DNA of 64,000 bases, from contig CP168152.1 of NCBI GenBank assembly GCA_041545745.1, positions 742,001 to 806,000 of the forward strand, in the 5' to 3' direction. The DNA comes from Stenotrophomonas indicatrix (GTDB lineage Bacteria; Pseudomonadota; Gammaproteobacteria; Xanthomonadales; Xanthomonadaceae). This document shows, piece after piece, positions 43,251 through 52,681 of this stretch. The notes under the pieces are model-generated. The model searched no databases, was not told where the DNA came from, and saw only the letters and a list, made by a program, of their open reading frames with translations. Positions within the stretch are counted from its first letter, which is position 1. The number at the start of each line of letters is the position of its first letter. Position numbers and translations under genes: made by a program.

Positions 43251-44456
43251 ATGAGTGAACGACATGACGTGCTGATCGTCGGTGGCGGTCTGGTGGGGGC
43301 CAGCCTGGCCATCGCCCTGGACCGCCTGGGCCGCGACGTGGGCCTGCTCGAAGCCAGCCCGGCCGGGGAACTACCGGCGGTGTTCGACCAGCGCAACCTC
43401 AGTTTTGCCGCCGCCACGATCAACGCGCTGACCGCGCTGCGGGTCATGCAGAAACTGTCGATGGCGCCTGGCCCGATCCGTCGCATCCATGTCAGCCGCG
43501 CCGGTGATTTCGGCCGCGTCCAGCTCGATGCAGCAGATTACGACCGGCCATGGTTCGGCCAGGTGGTGGTCGCGCGTGATTTCGGCCAGGCGCTGGAAAG
43601 CCGGCTGCAGGAACTGCCACGACTGCGCCGCTACCGGCCGATGCGTTTCCTGGGTATGGGCGATGTGATTGACGGTTACCGCCAGGTGCGGGTGGCCGAT
43701 GACAGCGGCGAGCGTGTGCTGCTGGCACGGCTGGTGGTCGGTGCCGACGGGACCAGCAGCGGCGTGCGCGATGCGTTGGGCATCGAAGTTGATCGCCATG
43801 ATTTCCAGCAGACGCTGTTCGTGGCCCGCGTGCGCAGCCAGCGTGCGCCCGACGGCACCGCGTGGGAACGCTTCACCGATACCGGGCCGACGGCGTTGCT
43901 GCCACGTGGCGACCGTCATTTCGGCACCGTGCACGGCGTCGCCCGTGACCAGGCCGAGGCAGTGATGGCGCTGGACGACACCGCCTGGCTGCAGCGCCTG
44001 CAGCAGGCCATCGGCTGGCGTGCGGGTCGCCTGCTCGACTCTGGTCCGCGCAGCGCCTATCCCCTGATCCAGGTACTGGCGCGCGCGCTGGTGGGGGAGC
44101 GCACGGTGCTGCTGGGCAACGCCGCGCAGACCATCCACCCGCTGGGTGCGCAGGGTTTCAACCTCGGCCTGCGCGATGCATTGACGTTGGCCGAACTGCT
44201 GGAAGTGGAGGGCGATGCCGGCAGCGACGCACTGCTGCGGTCCTACGTGGCCCGCCGCGAAGAAGATCGACGACAGACGGTGGCGTTCTCCGGCGGCCTT
44301 GCCCGGCTGACCAGCAATCCGACGCCGTTGCTGCGCCCCCTGCGCAGCCTGGGCCTGGTGGCCGCACAGCGTGCCTCGGTGCAGTCGATGCTGGTTGGTG
44401 GTGCGATGGGCTTCCGTGGCGACGTGCCGCGCCTGTGCCGCGGAGAAGCCGCATGA
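43251..44456 (+). CDS. ubiH: FAD-dependent ubiquinone-biosynthesis hydroxylase UbiH
   Basis: A 401-residue class A flavoprotein monooxygenase of ubiquinone synthesis. FAD site: DVLIVGGGLVGASLAIALDR (residues 5-24); second motif VVGADGTSSGVRDALG; third motif LGNAAQTIHPLGAQGFNLGL, with N where most members have D. FDQRNLSFA is typical of UbiH/VisC proteins. It overlaps the next hydroxylase gene (ATGA); together they hydroxylate different positions of the quinone ring. Assignment to the C1 hydroxylase UbiH rather than its paralog rests on gene order and similarity. Confidence 0.85.
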   Translation: MSERHDVLIVGGGLVGASLAIALDRLGRDVGLLEASPAGELPAVFDQRNLSFAAATINALTALRVMQKLSMAPGPIRRIHVSRAGDFGRVQLDAADYDRPWFGQVVVARDFGQALESRLQELPRLRRYRPMRFLGMGDVIDGYRQVRVADDSGERVLLARLVVGADGTSSGVRDALGIEVDRHDFQQTLFVARVRSQRAPDGTAWERFTDTGPTALLPRGDRHFGTVHGVARDQAEAVMALDDTAWLQRLQQAIGWRAGRLLDSGPRSAYPLIQVLARALVGERTVLLGNAAQTIHPLGAQGFNLGLRDALTLAELLEVEGDAGSDALLRSYVARREEDRRQTVAFSGGLARLTSNPTPLLRPLRSLGLVAAQRASVQSMLVGGAMGFRGDVPRLCRGEAA

Positions 44457-45634
44457 ACCGGCGCGCACGCCTGGACGTGGTCATTGTGGGTGGCGGTGTG
44501 GTCGGTGCCGCCTGTGCATTGGCTCTGGCCGATGTCGGCCTTGCTGTGGCGCTGGTCGAGGGACGCGAGCCTGCACCGTGGCAGGCCGCACAGCCGGATC
44601 TGCGGGTGTTCGCCTTCGCCGCCGACAACGTGCAGTTGCTGCAGCGACTCGGCGTGTGGCCGACGATCGCGCAGGCGCGCGCTTGGCCGTACCGGCGCAT
44701 GCAGGTGTGGGACGCGGCCGGTGGCGACGACCTGCTGTTCGACGCGGACCGCTTCGGCCGTCGCGAGCTGGGTTTCATCGTCGAGAACGGCTTGCTGCAG
44801 GATCGCCTGTGGGCGGCGCTGCCGGCAGCTGGCGTGGAGCTGCATTGCCCGGCGCGCGTGGAAGCGCTTGAACAGGACGAGCACGGTGTGCGCCTGCGCC
44901 TGGATGATGGTCGTCGCATCGAAGCCGCACTGGCCGTAGCTGCCGACGGCGCTGAATCGACCCTGCGCGGACTGGCCGGGATCGACGTCGAACGCCACGA
45001 CTACCTGCAGCGCGGTGTGGTCGCCTATGTGGACAGCGAGCTGCCCAACCAGGCCACGGCCTGGCAGCGTTTCCTGCCGACCGGCCCGCTGGCGTTGTTG
45101 CCGGTGGCCGAGCGCCGCAGCTCCATCGTCTGGACATTGCCAGACGACGAGGCGGCACGCGTACTGGCTCTGGACGAAGACGCATTCAATCGTGAACTGA
45201 CCCGCGCCTTCGCCGCGCGCCTGGGCGAACTGCGGCTGGCCTCGCCGCGCGCGGCGTTCCCGCTGCGCCGGCAGTTGGCCCGCCACTACGTGGCCGGTCG
45301 CGTGCTGGCGCTGGGCGATGCGGCCCACGTGGTGCATCCGCTGGCCGGGCAGGGCGTCAACCTCGGCCTGCGCGACGTCGCCGCCCTGCAGCACTGGCTG
45401 GCGCCGTCTGCCGAACGGCGAGGGCAACCCCGGTTGTCGCCGCAGCGCGTGCAGCGCTGGGCGCGCGAGCGTCGCAGCGACAACCAGATCGCCGCCTACA
45501 GCTTCGAAGCGATCAACCGTCTGTTCTCCAACGACGAGATGCACCTGACGCTGGCGCGTGGCCGCGCGCTGGGCTGCGTGGGCAAGTGGCCGCCGCTCGT
45601 ACAGGCGTTCTGGAAGCGCGCCGCAGGGGTATGA
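44453..45634 (+). CDS. FAD-dependent ubiquinone-biosynthesis hydroxylase (UbiI/UbiF/VisC group)
   Basis: A 393-residue paralog of the upstream protein. FAD site: LDVVIVGGGVVGAACALALA; DVRVF-type region PDLRVFAFAADNVQLLQRLG; AVAADGAESTLRGLAG; and LGDAAHVVHPLAGQGVNLGL. It probably performs the C5 or C6 hydroxylation step of ubiquinone synthesis. Coupled to ubiH by a 4-bp overlap. Which of UbiI, UbiF or UbiM it corresponds to cannot be decided by eye. Confidence 0.82.
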   Translation: MNRRARLDVVIVGGGVVGAACALALADVGLAVALVEGREPAPWQAAQPDLRVFAFAADNVQLLQRLGVWPTIAQARAWPYRRMQVWDAAGGDDLLFDADRFGRRELGFIVENGLLQDRLWAALPAAGVELHCPARVEALEQDEHGVRLRLDDGRRIEAALAVAADGAESTLRGLAGIDVERHDYLQRGVVAYVDSELPNQATAWQRFLPTGPLALLPVAERRSSIVWTLPDDEAARVLALDEDAFNRELTRAFAARLGELRLASPRAAFPLRRQLARHYVAGRVLALGDAAHVVHPLAGQGVNLGLRDVAALQHWLAPSAERRGQPRLSPQRVQRWARERRSDNQIAAYSFEAINRLFSNDEMHLTLARGRALGCVGKWPPLVQAFWKRAAGV

Positions 45635-45642
45635 CCGCTGGG

Positions 45643-45727
45643 TGCCAACCAAGGTTGGCAACTACCAACCACGGGTGATGCGGGCCCGCGCCGAATCGCT
45701 TCTGGTAGACGCCAACCTTGGTTGGCG
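45643..45727. repeat. SMAG inverted pair
   Basis: Elements 45643-45665 (minus, arms TGCCAACC/GGTTGGCA) and 45705-45727 (plus, arms CGCCAACC/GGTTGGCG). They are the first two of five SMAG copies packed in 210 bp downstream of the ubiquinone genes. Confidence 0.9.
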
Positions 45728-45750
45728 CGCGTGCCCCGGATCATCCGCCG

Positions 45751-45821
45751 GTAGCGCCGGGCCAGGCCCGGCGAGCGCGCAGCGCGGTTCATGGATCCCG
45801 CCGGGCATGGCCCGGCGCTAC
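45751..45821. repeat. SMAG inverted pair
   Basis: Elements 45751-45773 (plus) and 45799-45821 (minus), both with CGCCGGG/CCCGGCG arms. The spacer is 25 bp. Confidence 0.9.
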
Positions 45822-45829
45822 CGCCGTCG

Positions 45830-45852
45830 GTAGATCCACGCCATGCGTGGAT
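45830..45852 (+). repeat. SMAG element
   Basis: A GTAG head then ATCCACG/CGTGGAT arms, 18 bp from the end of the convergent EF-hand gene. It belongs to the same subfamily as 18044-18144. Confidence 0.9.
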
Positions 45853-45870
45853 ACCGTTACCGCAGCGGCG

Positions 45871-46269
45871 TCAATCCACCAGCCAACCGGCAAGGTCGGC
45901 GCGGTCCAGCTTGCCGCGGCGCTTGGCGTCCAAGGCGTTGAACTCATCGGAAAGCGCTGGATTCACCTGCGCCTCCTCACGGCTGATGGAACCATTACCG
46001 TCCACGTCCAGCTCGGCGAAATGGATGCGGTACTGGCCGACCACGCTGGCCGGCGCCACCGAACGCACCGTTACCGGGGTTTCGCCCAGCGGCACCACGA
46101 TGTCGACGCTGCCGGTCACGCGGCCGGCCGACAGTGACTGCTGGCGGACCACGCCACTGTCATCGCGCAGCGGAGCGCTCTGTGCCGGTTGCGGGCGCAC
46201 CGGTTGTGCCAGTGCGGGCGAGGCCAGCAACGCGGTACACAGCAGCAGGAAAATGCGCGTGGCGTTCAT
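45871..46269 (-). CDS. Secreted EF-hand domain protein
   Basis: A 132-residue exported protein. The signal peptide is about residues 1-21 (ending ALAQ). One canonical EF-hand loop DVDGNGSISREE is seen near residues 88-99, and a degenerate second one at DAKRRGKLDRADL. The mid-part VTGSVDIVVPLGETPVTVRS is beta-like. Calcium binding in the periplasm is likely for the first loop. It overlaps the rlmM stop by one base (TGATG), so it is cotranscribed with rlmM. Confidence 0.85.
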   Translation of the reverse strand: MNATRIFLLLCTALLASPALAQPVRPQPAQSAPLRDDSGVVRQQSLSAGRVTGSVDIVVPLGETPVTVRSVAPASVVGQYRIHFAELDVDGNGSISREEAQVNPALSDEFNALDAKRRGKLDRADLAGWLVD

Positions 46270-47336
46270 CAGCGCAGCGGCGACGCCAGCACCGTGATTT
46301 CCTCACGGTCGTGGTACAGCTGCTTGGCACGTACCACCAGCGGCTTGCCGGCCTGGTCCTGGAACAGGTCCAGGCACAGGCGCGTCTCGTCCCAGCGCTT
46401 CTTCATCGGTAGCTTCAGGTTGAAGATCGCGTGCCTGCACCAGCCCTCGCGGAACCAGGTGGCCATGCGTTCGGCGACGCGACGCGGCTGCTCGACCATG
46501 TCGCAGACCATCCAGTCCAGCGGCTGCTCCGGATGCCAATGGAAGCCATCGGCGCGCAGGTGCTCGACCAGGCCGGTGTCCAGTACATGCTGGCGCAGCG
46601 GGCCGTTGTCGATGCTCAGCACATGCACGTGCTGGCGGGTCAAAACCCAGGTCCAGCCGCCCGGCGCCGCGCCGAGGTCTGCCGCGCGCATGCCCGGACG
46701 AACCAGCGCTTCGCGTTCTTCCGGGGCAAGCAGGGTCAGCAGTGCCTCGTCCAGCTTCAATGCCGAGCGCGAGGGTGCGTCGGGCAACAGCTTCAGACGC
46801 GGAATGCCCAATGCCCACGGTGCACTGTCGTCCGGGTTGGCCACGCAGACAAAGGCATGGGTGCCGTCGACGAACACCACGTGCAGGCGCGGCAGGCGTG
46901 CGTTGGGTTTGTCGCTGAGTTTGCCGGCTTTGCGCAGCGCCGGGCGCAGGGCATTGCCGAACGCACGCGCCAGCCCGGACAGCGGTTTGCCGGCGTCCGA
47001 ATCGGGATGCTCCACCCACAGATCACCAAAGCGCGGCGCATCGGCCAGCACCTCCAACATCGGGGTGATGCGGTCGGCCGGGTCAAGCTGCGGCAGCTCG
47101 GCCAGCACCACCAGCTTCTGGCGGGCGAAGATCAGCTCGCGCCACGGCAGTCGCGGTGCAAGCGCCGCGGCTTGGTCGCACATGAAGAGCACATAGCCAT
47201 CATTGCGCTGGGTACGGGCGTAACCGGCAAAACCGGCGGCACCTGCGCGGAACTGCAGTTCGCCGGCCAGCTCGGGCTCGAAGCCCTGCCGGCACAGGCA
47301 CAGCAGGCCGATGCCGGCCTCAGTAACGGGCGCCAT
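46269..47336 (-). CDS. rlmM: 23S rRNA (cytidine-2498-2'-O)-methyltransferase RlmM
   Basis: A 355-residue RNA methyltransferase acting on the peptidyl-transferase region of 23S rRNA. The N-terminus has LLCLCRQGFEPELAGEL; the SAM site is MRAADLGAAPGGWTWVLT; WMVCDMVEQP and LKLPMKKRW complete the K-D-K type catalytic set. Start at 47336 (MAPVTEAG); codons up to 47375 are alternatives. The start lies inside the end of the deaminase gene (17-bp overlap). Confidence 0.93.
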   Translation of the reverse strand: MAPVTEAGIGLLCLCRQGFEPELAGELQFRAGAAGFAGYARTQRNDGYVLFMCDQAAALAPRLPWRELIFARQKLVVLAELPQLDPADRITPMLEVLADAPRFGDLWVEHPDSDAGKPLSGLARAFGNALRPALRKAGKLSDKPNARLPRLHVVFVDGTHAFVCVANPDDSAPWALGIPRLKLLPDAPSRSALKLDEALLTLLAPEEREALVRPGMRAADLGAAPGGWTWVLTRQHVHVLSIDNGPLRQHVLDTGLVEHLRADGFHWHPEQPLDWMVCDMVEQPRRVAERMATWFREGWCRHAIFNLKLPMKKRWDETRLCLDLFQDQAGKPLVVRAKQLYHDREEITVLASPLR

Positions 47337-47880
47337 CGCTTTCCCCATAGGCACGCAGCACGCTGCGCGCAGCATCGCGGTTCAGACCCTGCACCACTTC
47401 GATGCCGCGCTTGTTGAGTTCGCCCACCCAGTCGGCCGGTAGCGGGCCTTCATCGAATGGGGTCAGTTCTTCCACGTCGGCCGAACTGGCGCCGATCAGC
47501 AGGCGATCGATGCCGGCCCACACGGTCGCGCCGTAGCACTGGCAGCACGGCTGCGAACTGGTGGCCAGGGTGATCGGCGACAGCACCGCGTTCAGACGCG
47601 GGGTCTGCAGGCGCTGCTGGGCCAGCATGTAGGCCATGTTCTCGGCGTGCGCCAGCGAGGTCGAGTGCGGCATCACCCGGTTCACGCCGGCAGCGATCAC
47701 CTTGTCATCCGGCCCGAACACCACGGCGCCGAACGGGCCGCCACTGGCGTGGTCAACGTTGTGCCGCGACAGCTCGATCGCCAGCGCGACCTTGGCCTCG
47801 TCGCCCGGATATCGACGATCCAGGTCGATCTGGTCGTGGATCCAGGCGGGAAGGGTCAGGTGGACTTGCGCGTACAGCAT
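47320..47880 (-). CDS. Zinc-dependent nucleoside/guanine deaminase
   Basis: A 186-residue cytidine-deaminase-fold enzyme. Zinc ligands are the His of AHAENMAYM (with the catalytic Glu) and the cysteines of SQPCCQCYGATVW. GGPFGAVVFGPDDKVIAAG is typical of guanine deaminase/TadA-like members. The terminal GEL..GIEVVQGL region resembles guanine deaminases more than tRNA deaminases. The substrate is not settled. It overlaps rlmM by 17 bp. Confidence 0.85.
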   Translation of the reverse strand: MLYAQVHLTLPAWIHDQIDLDRRYPGDEAKVALAIELSRHNVDHASGGPFGAVVFGPDDKVIAAGVNRVMPHSTSLAHAENMAYMLAQQRLQTPRLNAVLSPITLATSSQPCCQCYGATVWAGIDRLLIGASSADVEELTPFDEGPLPADWVGELNKRGIEVVQGLNRDAARSVLRAYGESDGARY

Positions 47881-47976
47881 CGCGGGGGTGCCTCGTTGGG
47901 AGTGAAAGGAACAGGTGCAACAGATGTCGGCGCGCAGTGTAGCGGCAGTGGCATGTACCGGGCGTGCGCGCTGGAT

Positions 47977-48708
47977 TCAGGCCGGCGAGGGTGAGCCGGT
48001 GCGGATCACCACGTACTCCTTGCGGAATTCCAGCCCCGCCTGCGGCCAGCGTGCTGCATAGGCGCGCAGCAGCGGCAGGGCAGGGGCGAAGTCATGGCCG
48101 TTGACCCGGCAGTCGGCTTCGCACTGGCCCTGCTCGTCGCGCGACGCGAACAGGCGGATGGCCAGGAAGTGGTGGGCCTTCAGCAGGTCGTCGAAAGCAT
48201 CGATGCTCTTGGTGAACAGGCAGCAGGGGCAGGAGCCGTGGTCGTCCTCGCTGCACGCGGCAGCGCCGTCCAGTTCACTGGCGCGGTAATGGGCCAGCGG
48301 CCCCAGCACCACGGTGCGCTCGTGTTCTTCGCCTTCGTCGCCGGTCGGGTAGGTCAACCCCATCATCGGCAGATCCGGCGCGTCTTCGGCACCGACAGCG
48401 GCCTGCAGGGTCGCCAGATCCACCCGTACCCAGGTGTCGAAGCCGGACAGCAACGCCTCCTGTTCGGTCGCGCCATTGGCGTGCTGGTATTCGAACAGGC
48501 CATCGGCGAACAGGCCGGCGTGACGGGTCTCGATGACCGTGGAGGTCTGCCAGCCGCCGTTGTCGCGTTCGTTGCTGGAGACGCTGTGCGGCGTCAGGTG
48601 CAGGCCGCTGTCGAGCAGCAGATCGTCGCCCTCGACGGTGCAGGCGATGTCACGGCCCAGCAGGACCTGTTGCAGCAGCGGCAGAAGGGGAGACGCGGTC
48701 TTGGTCAT
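47977..48708 (-). CDS. DUF6348 family protein
   Basis: A 243-residue cytoplasmic protein without membrane segments. The start MTKTASPLLPLLQQVL is preferred to one 11 codons upstream. A cysteine-rich DDHGSCPCCLFTKSIDAF near residue 155 is notable, with further cysteines in CEADCRVNG; they could form a metal site. I assign DUF6348 by overall resemblance. It is isolated from its neighbours by about 50-100 bp on each side. Function unknown. Confidence 0.65.
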   Translation of the reverse strand: MTKTASPLLPLLQQVLLGRDIACTVEGDDLLLDSGLHLTPHSVSSNERDNGGWQTSTVIETRHAGLFADGLFEYQHANGATEQEALLSGFDTWVRVDLATLQAAVGAEDAPDLPMMGLTYPTGDEGEEHERTVVLGPLAHYRASELDGAAACSEDDHGSCPCCLFTKSIDAFDDLLKAHHFLAIRLFASRDEQGQCEADCRVNGHDFAPALPLLRAYAARWPQAGLEFRKEYVVIRTGSPSPA

Positions 48709-48760
48709 CGGAGGCACTTGGTTTGCAGGGGAGGAACACACCTGTCAGGCAGGGCTGGCG

Positions 48761-49408
48761 CTACAGTGCGTCGAGTTCGGCGCGATATCGCTGCGCATCG
48801 GACTGCTGCTGCGGATCATTGCCGTGGTCGCGCAGCCAGCTTTCCAGCTCGCGACGATAGTCCGCGCGGAAATCGGCATTGCCCGGGCTGAAATGCAGCT
48901 TGCGTGCTGCCACTTCCACGCGCGCGCGCGCGCTGGCACGGGCCTGGGCGATGCCGTGCGGGGATTCGTTGGTAAGGATGACGAAGTTGCGCGGGAAGCC
49001 CGGCGTGTACTTCACCACGAACGGCTGGTCCTGTGCCGGAATCCGGATCGCGTTCTCCAGCGGCCACAGCGAGGCGGTGTTGGTGTGGAACACCACTTCC
49101 ACATCGCGGCCCTCGGCGGTACGCAGCACCGCTTCGTAGCGCCAGATGTACTGTTCGTTGAGCGTGGAGTTGGTTTCCTCGGCCTTGACGATCACCGCTT
49201 CACCACGCTCGCCCACCGCATTGAGGAAGGTGGCGTTGAGGAAGCTGCCGAGGAAGATGTTGAGCATCGCCAGCGGGAACACCACGATGGCGTAGCCCGG
49301 AAAGCGCCGCCACCACGAGACCAGCCCCGCCAGCACCATCGCTGCAAAGAACGTCAGCAGCGGATGCTGTGAGATGAACCAGAGCAGGGTGGACAGGGCG
49401 GTGATCAT
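48761..49408 (-). CDS. Uncharacterised membrane-anchored protein
   Basis: A 215-residue protein not recognised. Two N-terminal membrane helices (about 6-29 and 36-62) are followed by a soluble domain with beta-type sequence (YIWRYEAVLRTAEGRDVEVVF, VVKYTPGFPRNFVIL) and a charged helical C-terminus with several arginines (RASARARVEVAARK). Some resemblance to DUF3592-like membrane proteins, not firm. It lies 43 bp behind glnS on the same strand, so it may be read through from it. Confidence 0.6.
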   Translation of the reverse strand: MITALSTLLWFISQHPLLTFFAAMVLAGLVSWWRRFPGYAIVVFPLAMLNIFLGSFLNATFLNAVGERGEAVIVKAEETNSTLNEQYIWRYEAVLRTAEGRDVEVVFHTNTASLWPLENAIRIPAQDQPFVVKYTPGFPRNFVILTNESPHGIAQARASARARVEVAARKLHFSPGNADFRADYRRELESWLRDHGNDPQQQSDAQRYRAELDAL

Positions 49409-49451
49409 GGTCGCGGTCGTGCGGGCGCCGTCCTGGCGCCCGCGCAGGTCC

Positions 49452-51200
49452 TCAGGCCGACCAGGTGTCGCGCAGGGTCACGCTGCGGTTGAACACCGGC
49501 TTGGTTTCGGTGTGGTCGCGACGGTCGGCAACGAAGTAGCCGGTGCGCTCGAACTGGAACGACTGTTCCGGCGCAGCGGTGGCAGCAGCCGGCTCGACAT
49601 AGCCGGTGACGGTGCGGCGTGATTCCGGATTGAGATAGTCGCGGTAGGTCTTGCCTTCCGATTCGTCGTCCGGGTTCGGCACCGAGAACAGGCGGTCATA
49701 CAGGCGGATCTCGGCCGGCACGCCGTGCACCGCGCTGACCCAGTGAATGGTGCCCTTGACCTTGCGGTTGGCGCCTTCCATGCCCGGACGCGACTCCGGG
49801 TCCAGCCAGCCGCGCAGTTCGGTGATGGTGCCGTCGGCATCCTTGATCACTTCATCGCAGCGGATGATGCCGGCGCCGCGCAGGCGCACTTCGCCACCGG
49901 GAACCAGGCGCTTCCAGCCCTTCGGCGGCACTTCGGCGAAGTCCTCGCGGTCGATCCACACCTCACGTGCGAACGGCACTTCGCGGGTACCGAAGCTCTC
50001 GTCCTTCGGGTGGTTGCTGAAGGTCAGCTGCTCTTCGTGGCCTTCGGCCAGGTTGGTCAGCACCAGCTTGACCGGGTCGACCACGGCCATGCGGCGCGGT
50101 GCGGCGCTGTCGAGGTCTTCGCGCAGCGCGCCTTCCAGCACGCTGAAATCGATCAGCGAATTCTGCTTGCTGATGCCCACGCGCTCGGCGAACAGGCGCA
50201 TCGCAGCCGGGGTGTAACCACGGCGACGCAGGCCCTGCAGGGTCGGCATGCGCGGGTCTTCCCAACCATCCACCAGCTGTTCGGTGACCAGCGCCATCAG
50301 CTTGCGCTTGCTCATCACCGTGTAGTTGATGTTCAGGCGCGAGAACTCGATCTGGCGCGGCTTGGCTGCTTCGCGCGGCAGGCCGGCGTCGACCAGCGGC
50401 TGAGTCAGCGCGTCATCGTGGGCGAAGTCGACGTTGTCCACGCACCAGTCGTACAGCGGGCGGTGGTCTTCGAATTCCAGCGTGCACAGTGAGTGGGTGA
50501 TGCCTTCGATCGAATCGCCCAGCGCGTGAGCGAAGTCGTACATCGGGTAGATCGGCCAGGCATTGCCGGTGTTCTGGTGCTCGACGTGCTTGATGCGGTA
50601 CAGCGCCGGATCACGCAGGTTGATGTTGCCGCTGGCCATGTCGATCTTGGCGCGCACGGTGCGCGCGCCATCGGGGAATTCACCGGCACGCATGCGGCGG
50701 AACAGGTCGAGGTTTTCCTCGACGCTGCGGTCGCGGTACGGCGAGGGACGACCTGGTTCGGTCAGGGTGCCGCGGTAGGCGCGCACTTCCTCGGCCGACA
50801 GGTCGCACACATAGGCCTTGCCGTCGGCGATCAGCTTCTCGGCGGCCAGGTAATAGGTCTGGAAGTAGTCCGAAGCGTGGCGCAGCTCGTTCCACTCAAA
50901 GCCCAGCCAGCGCACGTCGTCCTGGATCGCGGCCACGTACTCCGGGTCTTCCTTGGCCGGGTTGGTGTCGTCGAAACGCAGGTTGCAGACGCCGCCGAAC
51001 TCACCGGCGACGCCGAAGTTCAGGCAGATCGACTTGGCATGACCGATGTGCAGGTAGCCGTTCGGCTCCGGCGGGAAGCGGGTCTTGATCGCCTGGTGCT
51101 TTCCGCTGGCCAGGTCCTCGCGCACGATCTGGCGGATGAAATCGCGCTTTTCGTGGCTGTCGGCGGGGGTCTCGGGGCTGGCGGGGGTGTGCTCTGACAT
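49452..51200 (-). CDS. glnS: Glutaminyl-tRNA synthetase
   Basis: A 582-residue class I synthetase that charges tRNA-Gln. The HIGH motif is [14 protein letters not shown] near residue 44, the catalytic-loop KMSKS equivalent is [10 protein letters not shown], and the two C-terminal beta-barrels of the anticodon-binding part end near residue 550. The final 25 residues are typical for gammaproteobacteria. Presence of GlnS means glutamine is charged directly. The upstream 156 bp carries a long palindrome (51273-51299). Confidence 0.97.
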   Translation of the reverse strand: MSEHTPASPETPADSHEKRDFIRQIVREDLASGKHQAIKTRFPPEPNGYLHIGHAKSICLNFGVAGEFGGVCNLRFDDTNPAKEDPEYVAAIQDDVRWLGFEWNELRHASDYFQTYYLAAEKLIADGKAYVCDLSAEEVRAYRGTLTEPGRPSPYRDRSVEENLDLFRRMRAGEFPDGARTVRAKIDMASGNINLRDPALYRIKHVEHQNTGNAWPIYPMYDFAHALGDSIEGITHSLCTLEFEDHRPLYDWCVDNVDFAHDDALTQPLVDAGLPREAAKPRQIEFSRLNINYTVMSKRKLMALVTEQLVDGWEDPRMPTLQGLRRRGYTPAAMRLFAERVGISKQNSLIDFSVLEGALREDLDSAAPRRMAVVDPVKLVLTNLAEGHEEQLTFSNHPKDESFGTREVPFAREVWIDREDFAEVPPKGWKRLVPGGEVRLRGAGIIRCDEVIKDADGTITELRGWLDPESRPGMEGANRKVKGTIHWVSAVHGVPAEIRLYDRLFSVPNPDDESEGKTYRDYLNPESRRTVTGYVEPAAATAAPEQSFQFERTGYFVADRRDHTETKPVFNRSVTLRDTWSA

Positions 51201-51272
51201 GAGTCGGCGAAAGTAAGGCAGAAAGATTGCCAGTCTAACGCTTACCGGGAAGGGCTGCCCGGGTTGCCGCTA

Positions 51273-51299
51273 CGCTCGCCGGGCCATGCCCGGCGAGCG
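51273..51299. repeat. SMAG-like palindrome lacking the GTAG head
   Basis: A perfect 12-bp stem CGCTCGCCGGGC / GCCCGGCGAGCG with a CAT loop. The core equals the SMAG subfamily of 45751, but there is no GTAG. It lies between divergent glnS and the DUF2007 gene. Confidence 0.65.
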
Positions 51300-51356
51300 C
51301 AGCGGCCCATTCAGCCCCCGGGCGTATGCTGGAATCCTGTCCCACGGAGCCGCCCC

Positions 51357-51620
51357 ATGCACATTGTGTACAAGGCCGACAATCTGTTCGACGCCCACCT
51401 GGTCAAGCACGCACTGGAAGACGCCGGCATCCCGGCCTTCGTGTTCGGCGAGTCGCTGCTGGGCGGCATGGGCGAGCTGCCGCTGTTCGGGGTGCTGCGG
51501 GTCGGTATCCCCGACGCCGCGCGGCCACAGGCCGAGGACATCGTCGCCGCGCTGGACTTGGGCCACGCCCCCGGCGACCCCATTTCAGATGCCGACGACA
51601 TTGCCGGCCTTCCGGCGTAG
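51357..51620 (+). CDS. DUF2007 putative signal-transducing protein
   Basis: An 87-residue PII-like small protein. The sequence MHIVYKADNLFDAHLVKHAL followed by EDAGIPAFVFGESLLGGMGELP is the DUF2007 pattern (VYxAxNxxEAxLVKxxLE). The family is thought to bind small ligands; the role is unknown. The start has CGGAG upstream. The msrA start is 9 bp downstream and its ribosome site overlaps this stop, so they form an operon. Confidence 0.82.
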   Translation: MHIVYKADNLFDAHLVKHALEDAGIPAFVFGESLLGGMGELPLFGVLRVGIPDAARPQAEDIVAALDLGHAPGDPISDADDIAGLPA

Positions 51621-51629
51621 GAGCGCATC

Positions 51630-52316
51630 ATGTTGGGAATCGGACAGGGCATCCTCGGCATCGGGGCCTTCAAGCAGCGCCTGCCGCGCCTGGAAGAGGC
51701 ATTACCGGGCCGCGAGCAACCGCTGCCGCTGCACAGCAACCAGCACTTTGTGAACAGCCATCCGCTGAAGGACCGTTTCGCCGGCCTGCAGCAGATCCGC
51801 TTCGCGCTGGGCTGCTTCTGGGGTGCCGAGCGCAAGTTCTGGAGCGAGCCGGGTGTGTACAGCACCACGGTGGGCTATGCCGGCGGTATCACCCCGAACC
51901 CCACCTATGAAGAGGTCTGTTCGGGCCTGACCGGCCACACCGAGGTGGTGCAGGTGGTGTTCGACCCGGCGGTGGTGAGTCTGGAGCGCCTGCTGCAGCT
52001 GTTCTGGGAAAGCCATGATCCGACCCAGGGCATGCGCCAGGGCAACGACACCGGCACCCAGTACCGTTCAGCGATTCACGCTACTGACGAGGCCCAGTAC
52101 GCGGCGGCGCTGGCCAGCGGCGAGGCCTACCAGGCGCAGCTGGCTGCGGCCGGCTATGGCCCGATCACCACCGAGATCGTGTATCCGGCACCGGCGTATT
52201 ACTACGCCGAGGACTATCACCAGCAGTATCTGGCGAAGAATCCGAACGGCTACTGCGGCATTGGCGGTACCGGCGTGAGCTGCCCGATCGGGCTGGATAT
52301 GGAGGTGCCGCGCTGA
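51630..52316 (+). CDS. msrA: Peptide methionine sulfoxide reductase A
   Basis: A 228-residue repair enzyme that reduces the S-epimer of methionine sulfoxide. The catalytic motif is [14 protein letters not shown] (Cys near residue 59); [20 protein letters not shown] and [20 protein letters not shown] are typical. A resolving cysteine is in [13 protein letters not shown] at the end. The N-terminus is about 45 residues longer than the minimal domain, as in other gammaproteobacterial MsrA. Confidence 0.95.
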   Translation: MLGIGQGILGIGAFKQRLPRLEEALPGREQPLPLHSNQHFVNSHPLKDRFAGLQQIRFALGCFWGAERKFWSEPGVYSTTVGYAGGITPNPTYEEVCSGLTGHTEVVQVVFDPAVVSLERLLQLFWESHDPTQGMRQGNDTGTQYRSAIHATDEAQYAAALASGEAYQAQLAAAGYGPITTEIVYPAPAYYYAEDYHQQYLAKNPNGYCGIGGTGVSCPIGLDMEVPR

Positions 52317-52400
52317 CGCGCGGTGGTCCGCCTGCGGCGGGCAACGTCAACGGCTGAAATCCAAAGCCAGAGCCAAAGCGGCTCTGGGTTTCTGTGGGTT

Positions 52401-52506
52401 GGGCGGGACGGTGTGGATTGGCAGGACACGCCGTAAACCCGTCCCTGGGGGCTCGATGGCGCCATCCATGGCGCCAACGGTCCTGCCAACCCACACCGCC
52501 CCGCCC
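52401..52506 (+). repeat. Long structured repeat, copy C
   Basis: Arms of 27 bp (52401-52427 and 52480-52506) pair at 25 of 27 positions around a 52-nt interior. The interior opens ACGCCGTAAACCCGTCCCTG and holds an inner 8-bp hairpin TGGCGCCA-TCCA-TGGCGCCA (52457-52476). GACAGTTTCC follows 3 bp after the arm. The flank upstream of the arm (GTTTCTGTGGGTT) resembles that of copy A. Confidence 0.85.
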
Positions 52507-52564
52507 CCGACAGTTTCCCGGTGACGGTGGGTAAGAGCATGGGTTACTGACGACCTGAAAGAAA

Positions 52565-52600
52565 ACAAAAAGGACGCGGCATTCGCCGCGTCCTTTTTGT
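52565..52600 (+). terminator. Strong bidirectional intrinsic terminator
   Basis: A perfect 16-bp stem (ACAAAAAGGACGCGGC / GCCGCGTCCTTTTTGT) with ATTC loop. It has T-tracts on both strands and ends msrA, and possibly tal, transcription. Confidence 0.92.
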
Positions 52601-52681
52601 TTGTGAGCACGCGTAGCGCGCGACCCGCTTTTGCACTTCTTTTCTTTCTTCCGTGGCGGACCGCCGCAGGAAACTGTCAGA

